The notes beneath the pieces were generated by a model. That model ran no database searches and was not told the DNA's origin. It saw only the letters and a list, made by a program, of their open reading frames with translations. Shown here piece after piece: positions 41,909 to 51,264 of a stretch of 64,000 nucleotides of DNA. The stretch comes from Streptomyces sp. R33 (GTDB lineage Bacteria > Actinomycetota > Actinomycetes > Streptomycetales > Streptomycetaceae). Position 1 is the first letter of the stretch. The number at the start of each line of letters is the position of its first letter. The stretch is from positions 2,232,001 to 2,296,000 of the forward strand of contig NZ_CP165727.1 of the NCBI RefSeq assembly GCF_041200175.1, in the 5' to 3' direction. The translations under genes and the position numbers were made by a program.

Positions 41909-44259
41909 GGGCGCACCCGCTGCCTGAGGTAAGCCATGACGCCCTGCCGGAGGAAGCCGCGCAAGGTCTCGAGGGACTTGTCGGTACCGTTCTCCACGTC
42001 GGGGTCGATACCTTCCTCGTCGATCATGAGGGGCAGGCCGTCAGGGTCATAGTCCTTCACGTCGACACCGGCTCGGACAGGTGCCACGCGGGTCTCGGCG
42101 AGCACCCTCGCCCGGTCAGCCAACCTGTCGATGCCATCGGCCAGGGCGTTGATCTCCTTCGCCCAAGTTCCGGGATCGGCCAGCGGATCGCCATCGGACT
42201 GCTCGTCTTCCTCTTCCGGACCGTCCGGCCGCAACGGGACGGTGAGGGCGGTGCGGAGACCGTGCCCGTCCCGGTGGTCGCTGCCGTCGGCCCGGACGTC
42301 GGGGGCGGGCCCCGGGGATCCCGCGAGGCCGTGCGCGCCGGTGCCGTGCCTGCCGTCGATGTCGGGGTCCTTGGCCCAGGACCGCCGCAGCCACTCCTCC
42401 AGCAGGTCTTCGCCGGTCGCCGGGTCGACCGGGACCACAGGCACCTCGATGATGGCCGCGCGGACGATCGCCTCGAGCTGGTCGATCCCCTGGGGTGAGC
42501 GGGCCGCGTTCATCATCACGACGTCCGCTTCGACCTTCGCCACCCCTCCACGGCCACCACGGCCGGTCAGGGTCATCGAAGACGGGTACGGAATCAGGCG
42601 CGGGGCGCCGTCGGAGCGGGTACCGCCATCCGGCCGCTGGTAGTCGCGCAGGGCAGGGTTGGCTGCATGTGCGACGAGAGCGAGGAAGGCCAAAGCCCGC
42701 TGGTGGCGGCCCGGGTCTGCCCGCTGGGGATGCACGGCTGCCGCCAGCTCTCTGCGGGCACCTTCGGCGATCTCCTCGACGTCCCGGTCGATCAGCTCGG
42801 TCCAATTGCCGTCGTGCTGGCTGATGTCGCGCAGGTCCGGCTTGCGGAAGGAGCGGGCGATCACGGCGGTGAACTGGCCCATCTCGCCGTCCCCGTCCAG
42901 GCCTGCGACCAGACCGGCCAGGGAAGCGGTGGTGGTTGCAGCTTGGAGGGGCGAGTTGGGCACGCGCAGGCGCTTGAGCGTGTCGCGCACCAAGCGGTAC
43001 CGGAAGTCGTCCTTCGGATCGTCGACCACGGTCGCGACCATGACGTGCGTGGTTGCCACGACGCGGTTGCGATACGGGGTGCGCGACGGGTCGTCCGCCC
43101 ACGGTACCTCCGTGTCGCCGAAGAAGACGGCGCGCTGCTCCTTGGTCAGGAATCGGTCATGGACAAGGTCGTTGACGACCGTGCGGGCCTTGAAGGCCTC
43201 GTCGTCCGCCTTCCCCCAGAGCGTCGGGTTCTGCCCCTTGACGTGGAAGCGGGCCATGTCGGCGTAGACCACATCGTGATCGCTGTTCCTCCGATACGGC
43301 CGGACGGCGATACCGATGTCCATCCGGGCGGTCATCATGCGCAGCGTGGCCTCAGCCTCGGGTCGGGCGCCGGCGAGCCAGGTCTCCACCGCGGATTTGG
43401 TCCGGCCCGTCGGCCAGACGGCGAAGGAGGCCTCCTCGAAGCGCAGCGCGCGGTGGGCCGCCTCGATGCTGTCCGGGGTGTGCGAGCGAACGGTCAGGGA
43501 GCCGGCCGGGTACTCCCAGTGCATCGTGGACAGGTCCACATGCGTACCCATCAGCTGCCCCATGAACGACTGGGCGACGTTGACCCTCGTCCAGCCGTCG
43601 TCCGTCTCGACGAGGTACCCACGCTCGTCGTCCGACACGTACATGTCGTACACGAACCCGCGGATCTCCTCGCGGATCCCTTCCAGGGCGAGCGAGTCGG
43701 CGAACTCCTTCTCGGTCTCATTCACATAGGCGGTCGGGTCGCGGACCACCTTCTGCGCCTTGCTGATGTTGATCAGGTGCTCGGCGGAGCGGGCCTCGAT
43801 ACGCAGACCGGAACCGACCTCGTGGATCAGCGACTGCCTGTGACCTCGCATGATCCGCTGAGCGGAGGCGGCCATGCGCGGCTGGACGGTGGCCGGGCGC
43901 ACCATCGGGACGCAGACCACGAGCTGCGCCACCGACAGCAACCCGGCATGGTTGCGCCGCCACGTCGCCCGGCGGACGGCGTCCACGTTCTCCCGGCCGA
44001 CGGCCGACACCGCCTCGATGGCCCGGACCAACCCGGCCGGCGTCTCCTCGGGCGGGCACCCTTTGGCCTTGGCGTACCAGTCCATGACCGCCTTGCCGAG
44101 TTCGGTGGGCGGCGCCCCGTCGGAGAGGTCGGGCTCGCCGCGCAGGGGCTCGAAGACCGGCGGCAGCAGGGGGAAGACGCCGTCGAGGGGGACGGCGTCC
44201 GAGATCAGGTTCCGATGGGCGGGGTTCAGGAACTGGAAGGTGCTCTTACGGGCAGCCAC
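41905..44259 (-). CDS. 784-aa protein of unknown function, partner of the SNF2-like ATPase
   Basis: I do not recognise this protein. It is soluble, mixed alpha/beta, with no signal peptide. Notable parts: FQFLNPAHRNLISDAV at the N-terminus, LVETDDGWTRVNVAQSFMGQL near 215-235, NRVVATTHVMVATVVDD near 400, a disordered charged segment at about 650-700, and an acidic C-terminus. A DGDGEMGQF box near 455 is reminiscent of DGQ motifs of DNA-modification proteins but not close enough to assign. The start is the GTG at 44259 with GAGGAGG 9 bases upstream. The coupled SNF2 ATPase suggests a joint role on DNA. Confidence 0.75.
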   Translation of the reverse strand: MAARKSTFQFLNPAHRNLISDAVPLDGVFPLLPPVFEPLRGEPDLSDGAPPTELGKAVMDWYAKAKGCPPEETPAGLVRAIEAVSAVGRENVDAVRRATWRRNHAGLLSVAQLVVCVPMVRPATVQPRMAASAQRIMRGHRQSLIHEVGSGLRIEARSAEHLINISKAQKVVRDPTAYVNETEKEFADSLALEGIREEIRGFVYDMYVSDDERGYLVETDDGWTRVNVAQSFMGQLMGTHVDLSTMHWEYPAGSLTVRSHTPDSIEAAHRALRFEEASFAVWPTGRTKSAVETWLAGARPEAEATLRMMTARMDIGIAVRPYRRNSDHDVVYADMARFHVKGQNPTLWGKADDEAFKARTVVNDLVHDRFLTKEQRAVFFGDTEVPWADDPSRTPYRNRVVATTHVMVATVVDDPKDDFRYRLVRDTLKRLRVPNSPLQAATTTASLAGLVAGLDGDGEMGQFTAVIARSFRKPDLRDISQHDGNWTELIDRDVEEIAEGARRELAAAVHPQRADPGRHQRALAFLALVAHAANPALRDYQRPDGGTRSDGAPRLIPYPSSMTLTGRGGRGGVAKVEADVVMMNAARSPQGIDQLEAIVRAAIIEVPVVPVDPATGEDLLEEWLRRSWAKDPDIDGRHGTGAHGLAGSPGPAPDVRADGSDHRDGHGLRTALTVPLRPDGPEEEDEQSDGDPLADPGTWAKEINALADGIDRLADRARVLAETRVAPVRAGVDVKDYDPDGLPLMIDEEGIDPDVENGTDKSLETLRGFLRQGVMAYLRQRVRP

Positions 44260-44590
44260 GGGTGGCAACCTCCTCGGGGTCGACACCCGTCACAGGACGG
44301 TGCCCAGGCACGCATGCGGGGCACGGCGGAGGACGGGTGCGTCGTCGGTGTGTCGAAGGAGCGCGGAACTCAACTTCATGACGACGCAAGCGCCGCCTCC
44401 ACAGACCGTCACCAGAGCCGGCCAGGCGCGTCGCCAGCTGCGGCGTGCGAGGGCGGATGGACTCCCGATGATGTGGAGCGACCACCCGTCGGAGGTGGTT
44501 GCGCAGCAGACCGTAGCCGACAGCGCGTCAACTCGCGGGCCAAACCGGTGATTTGGAATGAATGAGCGAGGGGTTCCGGCCACACCGCAT
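44260..44590. other. 331-base gap without a supported gene
   Basis: Between the DUF421 gene stop and the 784-aa gene start, on the upstream side of the latter. A minus-strand frame at 44290-44583 is open but has atypical composition (many Cys, Trp, Arg) and no ribosome site. The gap presumably holds the promoter for the 784-aa/SNF2 pair. Confidence 0.5.
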
Positions 44591-45181
44591 TCAGGAGGGC
44601 CCGGAGGCCAGGGCGTCCAGTTTGCGTTCCAGCGTGGCGATGGCGGCCCTGAGGGCGGCGATGTCCGCCTTGTCCGCCGATTGTTCCGGTTCCGCCAGCT
44701 GGACCACCAGGGTGCCGCCCGGTTCGAGGGTGACTTCCGTGGTCTCCGTGACGTCGTCGCCGCCCTGGTGGCGGACCGCCGCGTCGAGGTCGGCGCGGCG
44801 CAGGCCGCAGCGGCGGATCACCGGGGTGAGCCAGTGGCCGTCGCGGGCCAGGGTGGTGGGGGTGCCCTCCAGCAGGCGGCCCAGCCATTCGTAGCGGGCC
44901 GCCGCCCGGACCACCACGGTGTTCACCGCGAGCAGTACGGCGGCCCCGAAGGCCGCTCCGAGGACCGAGTCGTCAGGGCCGATCACGGCGTTCTGCACGA
45001 CGTTGGCCAGCAGCAGCATCACGACGAGGTCGAAGGTGCTGAGCTGTGCCAGCTGGCGCTTGCCGACGATCCGGAGCAGCACGAGGATCAGCGCGTAGAC
45101 CGCGATCGTGCGGAGCGCCTTCTCCGGGTACGGGATGTCGCTCTGCAGGAAGGACGTGAAGACACCGTGGGCGGATTGCAT
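44591..45181 (-). CDS. DUF421 (YetF-like) membrane protein
   Basis: A 196-aa protein with three N-terminal helices (about 25-100), the family box RIVGKRQLAQLSTFDLVVMLLLANVVQNAVI, and a small soluble beta domain, followed by a coiled-coil-like C-terminus (KADIAALRAAIATLERKLDAL). YetF-type proteins are inner-membrane proteins of poorly known role, linked to cell envelope and spore functions in Bacillus. Start ATG at 45181. Confidence 0.9.
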   Translation of the reverse strand: MQSAHGVFTSFLQSDIPYPEKALRTIAVYALILVLLRIVGKRQLAQLSTFDLVVMLLLANVVQNAVIGPDDSVLGAAFGAAVLLAVNTVVVRAAARYEWLGRLLEGTPTTLARDGHWLTPVIRRCGLRRADLDAAVRHQGGDDVTETTEVTLEPGGTLVVQLAEPEQSADKADIAALRAAIATLERKLDALASGPS

Positions 45182-45251
45182 CGGGTCAACGCTGGCACAT
45201 CGCGACGGCGACCGCGGCGAGCGACCCGCCGTCGGCCGAGGTGGGGCGAAT

Positions 45252-45280
45252 GGCCGCCCGCCCCCGCGGAGCGGGCGGCC
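45252..45280. terminator. GC-rich hairpin after the serine protease gene
   Basis: GGCCGCCCGC at 45252-45261 pairs with GCGGGCGGCC at 45271-45280 across 9 bases, 7 bases past the stop of the minus-strand protease gene. Confidence 0.7.
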
Positions 45281-45287
45281 GGTCGCG

Positions 45288-46124
45288 CTACGGCTTCGGC
45301 AGGGCGCAGCCCGCCCGGTTCAGGTCGATCTTGTTGCCCGCGCCGATGCAGGGGACGATGAGGTACGTCTCCTGGGCGTAGTTGATGCCCCGGCGGACGG
45401 TGATGTTGCCGTTCTCGTCCACCTCGCACGGGTTGTTCTCCGTGCAGCGCTGCCCGTCCTCATTGCCCGTGTTGTTGACGGCGACGACCTTGCCCGTCGT
45501 CGTGTCGATCACCGGGGAGCCCGAGGTTCCGCCGATGGTGTTGCAGGACGAGGTGTAGCGGACGGAGTCCTTCCAGGTCCACTCGCCCTCCTTGAGGCGG
45601 TACGCGAACCCGTCCACGTTGCAGCTGTAGATCCGCTTCCAGTACCCGGACACGACCTTGATCGCCGTGCCCTGCACCGGGCGGGCGTCGTTCAGGGTGA
45701 GCGCGCCGATGCCGTACTGGCTCTGGATCTGCGCGTACGTCTTGGTCAGCTGGTAGACCGAGATGTCCGTGTCGGTCATCGTCGCGTACGCGATCTTGCT
45801 GGCCCGCAGCGTCGCCACGCGCGAGCCCGACGCGTTGAGCAGTGAGAACGAGCGGCTGGACGGCTGGTCCTTGACGACCTCGCCCGGCCCCGGGAAGCCG
45901 GTCTCGATGCAGTGCCCGTTGGAGAGGACGAGCGCGGGGTCGTTCGGCAGGGAGCCGGGGGCGCGGACGACGGAGCCGGAGCAGTTGCTGAGGGCGACCG
46001 TCCCCGCGTAGTTCACGGTGACGGCCGCCGCGGCCTGGTCCCGGGGTGCGGCGGCGACGGCCGGAGCTGCCGCCGCTCCTATCAGGAGCAGCGAGAGCAG
46101 GGCGCCGGCGAGAGGCTTGTTCAT
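45288..46124 (-). CDS. secreted trypsin-like serine protease (V8-like)
   Basis: The 278-aa precursor has a signal peptide (to about AVAAA at 22-26). The catalytic triad is visible: His71 in SNGHCIE, Asp120 in TDTDISVY and Ser201 in GGTSGSPV. Cysteines at 48/72 and in the C-terminal part probably form disulfides. This is the glutamyl-endopeptidase-like branch of family S1. It is exported and should cut extracellular proteins. Confidence 0.92.
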   Translation of the reverse strand: MNKPLAGALLSLLLIGAAAAPAVAAAPRDQAAAAVTVNYAGTVALSNCSGSVVRAPGSLPNDPALVLSNGHCIETGFPGPGEVVKDQPSSRSFSLLNASGSRVATLRASKIAYATMTDTDISVYQLTKTYAQIQSQYGIGALTLNDARPVQGTAIKVVSGYWKRIYSCNVDGFAYRLKEGEWTWKDSVRYTSSCNTIGGTSGSPVIDTTTGKVVAVNNTGNEDGQRCTENNPCEVDENGNITVRRGINYAQETYLIVPCIGAGNKIDLNRAGCALPKP

Positions 46125-46262
46125 GTGGGGGTTCCCCTCTGATGACGAAGAGCAACCGAAGATCCTCCGGTTGTCATGTGCATTGTTGGGATGTCCGCCT
46201 CAACTCACAAGCCCGTACGCCGAGTTGGCAGAAGCCACACCGGTAACGGGTTCCGGCCATGA

Positions 46263-47024
46263 TCAGCGCAGCAGTCGCTCCCGCAGCCGGGCCGTCGTCG
46301 CGGGCGTGATCCCGACGCGCGTGGCGAGATAGCCGGCCGCGGAGCCGTAGCGCGTGGTCAGATCGGCGAGGACGAGGGAGAGGATCGTCGCCGGGGCGCG
46401 GCCGTACGACGGCCAGCGCATGGTGCGGCCCGGGTTGGCCGCGTGCCAGTCGGCCGTGAGGCGGGCGGTGGCCAGCTCGGTGAGCGCGAAATCGGCCAGG
46501 ATCTCCTCCTCGGACACCTCGAGGAGCGTCAGGACGAAAGCGGCGATCAGGCCGGTGCGGTCCTTGCCGGAGGTGCAGTGGAAGACCGTCGGGCCGGGGT
46601 CGGCGGCGATGAGCTCGATGGCCCCGCGGATCTCCTCGACGCCGTCCTCGGTCACCTCGGCGAACCGGTCGGCCAGGTACCGCCAGGGGTCGATGCCGGG
46701 GTCGATCGCGGCCTGGTCGTACGGGCGGTGCTCGATGCTCAGGTTGGCGTACGTGAACCGCCCGGCCTCCGGGATCCGGCCCTTGGCCTCGATCTCCCAG
46801 GGATAGCGCAGGTCGATGACGGTCCGTATGCCCAGCCCGAGGAAGCGCTCCCAGTCGGCGCCCGCCAGCTTCCCGAGGGAGTCGGAGCGGTAGAGCGTGC
46901 CCCAGGCGACGGTGCGGCCGTCGGCCGAGCGGTAGCCGCCCAGGTCACGGAAGTTGTGCAGGCGCTCGAACGCGATGTGGCGGCGGTGCGTGTCCGCGGA
47001 CGGCTCAATGATGCGGTCGGTCAA
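46263..47024 (-). CDS. tyrosine-protein phosphatase (Y_phosphatase3)
   Basis: A 253-aa cytosolic phosphatase. NFRDLGGYRSADGRTVAWGTLYRSDSL is the N-terminal hallmark, and the P-loop HCTSGKDRTG (Cys150, Arg156) is the CX5R active site of this low-specificity tyrosine/lipid phosphatase family. The start codon is TTG at 47024, chosen because GAGGAG lies 6 bases upstream and the next in-frame ATG would remove the conserved N-terminus. Confidence 0.9.
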   Translation of the reverse strand: MTDRIIEPSADTHRRHIAFERLHNFRDLGGYRSADGRTVAWGTLYRSDSLGKLAGADWERFLGLGIRTVIDLRYPWEIEAKGRIPEAGRFTYANLSIEHRPYDQAAIDPGIDPWRYLADRFAEVTEDGVEEIRGAIELIAADPGPTVFHCTSGKDRTGLIAAFVLTLLEVSEEEILADFALTELATARLTADWHAANPGRTMRWPSYGRAPATILSLVLADLTTRYGSAAGYLATRVGITPATTARLRERLLR

Positions 47025-47088
47025 CTGGGGCTCCTCGGAGTGCGGTTGTCGCCCCAGGATGCCCCACGGTCCTTTACCGCTTGCGGCC

Positions 47089-47757
47089 TTACCGCCTGCG
47101 CGCGAGCGTGAGACCGTCCGCGATCGGGAGCATCACCGACTCGACGCGCTCGTCGGCCCGTACGTGCGCGTTGAACTCCCGGATGGCCAGGGCGTTCCCC
47201 CGGGCGTCCGCGTGCACCGCCTCTCCCCCGTACAGGACGTTGTCGGCGAGGATCAGCCCGCCGGGGCGCAGGCGCGGCACGAGCTCGTCCCAGTAGGCGC
47301 GGTAGCCGGACTTGTCGGCGTCGAGGAAGACCAGGTCGATCACCGGCTCCTGGGGGAGCGCGCGGAGCGTCTCCAGCGCCGGGGCGATCGCGAGCTCGAT
47401 CCGGTCGCCGACCCCGGCCGCTTTCCAGGCCTCCTGGGCGATGGACGTCCACTTCTCGGAGACGTCGCAGGTCAGGACCCGCCCGCCGGGCACCAGGCCC
47501 GCGGCCAGGGCGAGCGTCGAATAGCCGGTGAACGTGCCGACCTCGACGATCCGGCGGGCGCCGAGCACCTTGCCCAGCAGGGTGAGGAGGACGCCCTGCT
47601 CGTGCGGGACCTGCATCTGCGCCTCGCGGCCGAGCGCGCGGGTCCGCTCGACGAGCTCCTCCTGGACGCGGCTCGGCGGCTCGGCCTGCGCGACCAGGTA
47701 CCCGTACACCTCGTGGGTGAGGTGCACCGTCTTCACTTCGTCGACGCCCCTGTCCAT
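47089..47757 (-). CDS. SAM-dependent O-methyltransferase (CCoAOMT-like)
   Basis: The 222-aa protein has the cation-dependent O-methyltransferase layout: MQVPHEQGVLLTLLGKVLGARRIVEVGTFTGYSTLALA (motif I), VFLDADKSGYRAYWDELVP (metal-binding Asp and motif) and LILADNVLYGG. Family length is about 220. It transfers methyl groups to a catechol-like substrate. Start ATG at 47757. Confidence 0.92.
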   Translation of the reverse strand: MDRGVDEVKTVHLTHEVYGYLVAQAEPPSRVQEELVERTRALGREAQMQVPHEQGVLLTLLGKVLGARRIVEVGTFTGYSTLALAAGLVPGGRVLTCDVSEKWTSIAQEAWKAAGVGDRIELAIAPALETLRALPQEPVIDLVFLDADKSGYRAYWDELVPRLRPGGLILADNVLYGGEAVHADARGNALAIREFNAHVRADERVESVMLPIADGLTLARRR

Positions 47758-47851
47758 GTCGTACGTCCCTTCGCGAGTCCCGTGTGTACGCCTTCGGGAC
47801 TGCCCAACGACAGCGCCCCGGAGCGGCAACGGGCCGCCCCGGGCAGGGCCG

Positions 47852-48922
47852 TCAGGCCATCGGGTGGAGCGCCGCGTACTCGAGCGGGGCCGACGGGTCG
47901 ATCGTGAGGTCGTACGGCGCCGGCTCCGCGCCCGCGCGGACCAGCAGGTCGCCGATCGCCGCGATCATCGCGCCGTTGTCCGTGCACAACGTCATCGGCG
48001 GTACCCGCAGTTCGATGCCCGCCGAGGCGCAACGCCGCTGCGCCAGGGCCCGGACGCGCGAGTTGGCCGCCACGCCGCCGACCACCACCAGCGTCTTCAC
48101 GTCGTACGCCGTGCAGGCCGCGACCGCCTTGCGGGTCAGTACGTCGGCCACCGCCTCCTGGAGCGAGGCCGCGCCGTCGGCGACCGGCAGTTGCGCCCCG
48201 CGCTGCCGGTGGCCTTCGGCCCAGCGGGCGGCGGCCGTCTTCAGCCCGGAGAAGGAGAAGGAGTACGCGTACGGGTCCTCCCCGCGCGGCCCGCCGGTCA
48301 GCGGGCGGGGGAACGGCACCGCCTTCGGGTTCCCGCCCCGCGCCGCCCGGTCGATGGCCGGCCCGCCCGGGTACGGCAGGCCGAACACCCGGGCCACCTT
48401 GTCGAAGCACTCCCCGGCCGCGTCGTCCAGGGTGTCCCCGAGGTGCAGGATCGGCTCCCGTACGAGGTCCCGTACGAGCAGCAGCGAGGTGTGCCCGCCG
48501 GAGACGATCAGCACCACGCAGGGCTCGGGCAGCGGCCCGTGCTCGAGGGTGTCCGCGGCGACGTGGCCGGCGAGGTGGTGCACCCCGTACAGCGGTACGC
48601 CGAGCGCGTACGCGAGGGTCTTGGCCCCGGCCAGTCCGACCTGGAGCGCGCCGGAGAGGCCGGGGCCGGTGGTGACGGCCACCGCGTCGAGCTGGTCCGC
48701 GCGCAGTCCGGCCCGGTCGAGGGCCTGGCGGACCACCGGGTTGAAGGCGTGCAGGTGGGCGCGGGCCGCGATCTCGGGGACGACCCCGCCGAAGCGGGCG
48801 TGCTCGTCCATGCTCGACGCGACGACGTGCGCGAGGAGGCGGCCGCCCTGCACGATGCCCGCGCCCGTCTCGTCGCAGGACGACTCGATGCCGAGCACCA
48901 CCGGAGAACCCGCCACCGCCAT
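47852..48922 (-). CDS. tsaD: TsaD, tRNA N6-threonylcarbamoyladenosine transferase subunit (Kae1/Gcp family)
   Basis: A 356-aa ASKHA-fold protein with [10 protein letters not shown] at the N-terminus, the metal-binding HHLAGH box (His116, His120), [15 protein letters not shown] and [10 protein letters not shown]. TsaD moves threonylcarbamoyl onto A37 of ANN-reading tRNAs with TsaB and TsaE. Neither tsaB, tsaE nor rimI is beside it here, and from memory the sequence differs clearly from the usual Streptomyces TsaD, so it may be a second copy. A 35-bp palindrome sits 14 bases before the start. Confidence 0.9.
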   Translation of the reverse strand: MAVAGSPVVLGIESSCDETGAGIVQGGRLLAHVVASSMDEHARFGGVVPEIAARAHLHAFNPVVRQALDRAGLRADQLDAVAVTTGPGLSGALQVGLAGAKTLAYALGVPLYGVHHLAGHVAADTLEHGPLPEPCVVLIVSGGHTSLLLVRDLVREPILHLGDTLDDAAGECFDKVARVFGLPYPGGPAIDRAARGGNPKAVPFPRPLTGGPRGEDPYAYSFSFSGLKTAAARWAEGHRQRGAQLPVADGAASLQEAVADVLTRKAVAACTAYDVKTLVVVGGVAANSRVRALAQRRCASAGIELRVPPMTLCTDNGAMIAAIGDLLVRAGAEPAPYDLTIDPSAPLEYAALHPMA

Positions 48923-48935
48923 CACACCTGCACCC

Positions 48936-48970
48936 GTACCCTTATTGCGAATAGTTCGCAATAAGGGTAC
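48936..48970. promoter_or_regulatory. 35-bp palindrome upstream of tsaD, putative operator
   Basis: GTACCCTTATTGCGAA and TTCGCAATAAGGGTAC are perfect 16-base arms around TAG. The inner part TTGCGA-N5-TCGCAA looks like a Fur-family (Nur-type) box. It touches the stop codon of the upstream PI-PLC gene and lies 14 bases before tsaD, so it is well placed to block tsaD expression; as a hairpin it could also end the PI-PLC transcript. Its AT-rich core argues for an operator. Confidence 0.6.
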
Positions 48971-50028
48971 TAGCCGCGCGGGACCACCGTCGCCAGCACC
49001 GACGGCAGCGGGTACCAGTCCGCCGAGGCGATGGACGCGTGGTGCCGGGCCATCAGGCCGACCCGGTCGCGGGCCTGGGCCTCGGTCGGGTGCACCCCGT
49101 CGATGGCGGGCGCCACGCCCTGGGCGTCGGTGGCGATCAGCAAGTAGTGGTTGCGGTCGTACCAGGCGGTGTCGATGGAGCCGCCCGCGTACGCGCTCGC
49201 GTCCCCGTCGAAGACCACGAACCAGGGGCGGAGCGCCGCATCGGCGTACCGGGCGCGCGGGTCGCCGGCTTCGGCCCGGTGCACGGCGGGGAAGGCGGCG
49301 GCCTGGCCGAGCCGGCCCGCGGCGGCGAGGGAACGCAGGTGCTGGGCGTACTCCCGGTCGGTCCACAGGGTGTCGTTCGCGTTGCCCTCCTCCAGCGTGC
49401 CGGGGATCAGCTCCACCAGGAACTTGCCGGCCATCGCGGCGCGGCTCGGCCAGGCGCCGGCCCGGGCGGCGCTGTCCAGGTCGGGGTGGCCGGCGGCGAG
49501 CTGGCCGGGTCGGTAGACGGCGTCGCCGAGCTTCGAGGCCAGCAGCGCGTCGAGTTCGGCCGGGCCGCGCCCGAGGTTGGCGGCGAAGCCGTCCTTGAGC
49601 TCCAGCTTGAGGACGACCGGGCGGTGGCCGGGGTGGGCGTCGTGCCAGCTGCGGATGTCGGACAGGCAGCCCGCGAGGTTCTGGTTGCGGGACTTGGTGC
49701 GCAGCTGGGCGGGGCTCGTGGCGTTCTCGCAGTTGTTGTCGTTGCCGAAGGGGTTGTCGTGGGCGACCCGCCAGGAGCTGCCGAAGAAGTTGGTCCACAC
49801 GTCGAGTTCCAGCATCGCGGCGCCCGAGTCGAGGGCGTCGGCGAAGTACGGGTACTTGGCCTTCTCGTACGCGTTGTGCACGCCGACGCCGGTCGATCCC
49901 GCGTACGGGAGGTCGGCGGCGGCACCCGCCGCGTTGGCGGCGGCCCCTTCCGGGGCCGTGCCCAGTACGAGGGCCAGGGCCGCGAGACCCGCCGTCACCG
50001 CGCCCGCCATCCGGTTCCGCATTCCCAT
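48970..50028 (-). CDS. secreted phosphatidylinositol-specific phospholipase C-like protein
   Basis: The 352-aa precursor starts with a signal peptide ([20 protein letters not shown], then AANAAGAAA). The mature part is a TIM-barrel of the Ca2+-dependent PI-PLC group: [22 protein letters not shown] gives the first catalytic His, [12 protein letters not shown] and [14 protein letters not shown] the metal site and second His, and [10 protein letters not shown] the acidic ligand. It should cleave phosphoinositides outside the cell. Start MGMRNRM at 50028. Confidence 0.87.
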   Translation of the reverse strand: MGMRNRMAGAVTAGLAALALVLGTAPEGAAANAAGAAADLPYAGSTGVGVHNAYEKAKYPYFADALDSGAAMLELDVWTNFFGSSWRVAHDNPFGNDNNCENATSPAQLRTKSRNQNLAGCLSDIRSWHDAHPGHRPVVLKLELKDGFAANLGRGPAELDALLASKLGDAVYRPGQLAAGHPDLDSAARAGAWPSRAAMAGKFLVELIPGTLEEGNANDTLWTDREYAQHLRSLAAAGRLGQAAAFPAVHRAEAGDPRARYADAALRPWFVVFDGDASAYAGGSIDTAWYDRNHYLLIATDAQGVAPAIDGVHPTEAQARDRVGLMARHHASIASADWYPLPSVLATVVPRG

Positions 50029-50237
50029 GCTTTCGGCTCCTGTCCGCCCAGTCGGTGCGCCATGTGTCAACCCGCCGGGAGAGTAGGCGAGTTGAGTGAA
50101 GTCCGGAAGGACGGCGGATGACGGGCGTCCGGCTGTGAGAACGGACACGTTCCGGATCCGGAACTGTCGTCGCCACGCCGTCCGTCGAACAGGGGGCGAT
50201 CGGGGTGCCGATCGCGGTTTGCGGGCGGGAGTGCCGG

Positions 50238-51236
50238 ATGTTCACCAAGGTTCACGGGCGGGCCGTACGGGTCTGCCTGCTCGTCGGCCTGTGCTGCGCG
50301 GTGCTGATCGGGGGCGCCGGGTTCCTGTGGGAGCTGCGCGGCATCACGGCGCACCTCGCGGACGGGGACCCCGCGGAGGGGAGCTACGTACAGGACCCGG
50401 AGCAGGCCGACCGCGCGGCGGCGGCCGTACTGGACGGCCTGGCGCGGGACGTTCCGGCGCGGGAGGCTCCGGTACAGGAGGCTCCCGCGCCGGAATCCGC
50501 CCCGCCGGGCCCGGCCGCGCAGGGCACGGACGGCCCCCCGGCCGGCGTGCACTGGCGGTCGGGCGGCTGGCAGCCCTCCGACCCGCTGGTCGCGCGGCCC
50601 GCGGCCGCGGAGCCCGCGACCGGGGCGCTGTTCTCACCCGGCGAGGACGGGGACCAGGACCACCACTGCTCGGCCGCCGTGGTCCACTCCCCCGACGGCG
50701 ACCTCGTCGCCACCGCCGCCCACTGCGTGTACCGCGGGATCTTCGGCTTCCGTACGAACCTCGTCTTCGCCCCGGGCTACCGGGACGGCGAGGCCCCGTA
50801 CGGGGTCTGGGTGCCGACCCGGATCGACGTGGACCCCCGGTGGACCGAGGACCAGGACCCAGACCACGACGTGGCCTTCCTCCGGATGCGCCGGCCCGGG
50901 CGTCCCGGCGAGCGCCTGGAGGACGCCACCGGGGCCCACACGATCCGGTTCCGGCCCGAACTGCCCGCGCCGGCCCGGGTCGTGGGCTATCCGAACGACA
51001 CCGAGCACCCGGTGGAATGCTTCAACACCGCCCGCGCCGCGGGGCCCGCGCAGCTGCGGCTGGACTGCGCGGACGTACCCGACGGCACGAGCGGTGGTCC
51101 GGTGCTGACCGACGCGCACACCCTCATCGGGGTGGTCGGCGGCCGCGACGGGGGCGGGGACGAGACGACCTCGTACAGCAGCCGCTTCGACGAGGCGGTA
51201 CGCACCCTGTACGAGCGGGCCGTGGCGGCCCGCTAG
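50238..51236 (+). CDS. membrane-anchored trypsin-like serine protease
   Basis: A 332-aa protein with an N-terminal signal anchor ([15 protein letters not shown], about 11-25), a disordered Pro/Ala/Glu-rich linker (about 40-125) and an S1 protease domain. Triad: His162 in TAAHCVY, Asp211 in DHDVAFLRM and Ser285 in DGTSGGPV. The start ATG at 50238 has GGGCGGGAG upstream; an in-frame GTG at 50205 with AGGGGG is also possible and would add 11 residues. Its stop is 28 bases from the convergent FAD oxidoreductase gene. Confidence 0.9.
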   Translation: MFTKVHGRAVRVCLLVGLCCAVLIGGAGFLWELRGITAHLADGDPAEGSYVQDPEQADRAAAAVLDGLARDVPAREAPVQEAPAPESAPPGPAAQGTDGPPAGVHWRSGGWQPSDPLVARPAAAEPATGALFSPGEDGDQDHHCSAAVVHSPDGDLVATAAHCVYRGIFGFRTNLVFAPGYRDGEAPYGVWVPTRIDVDPRWTEDQDPDHDVAFLRMRRPGRPGERLEDATGAHTIRFRPELPAPARVVGYPNDTEHPVECFNTARAAGPAQLRLDCADVPDGTSGGPVLTDAHTLIGVVGGRDGGGDETTSYSSRFDEAVRTLYERAVAAR

Positions 51237-51264
51237 CCGGACACCCCCTGGACGAGGCGGCCCC

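Noticed and set aside
44290..44583. 97-codon minus-strand frame upstream of the 784-aa gene
   Set aside because: Atypical composition, no ribosome site, and it overlaps the expected promoter region.
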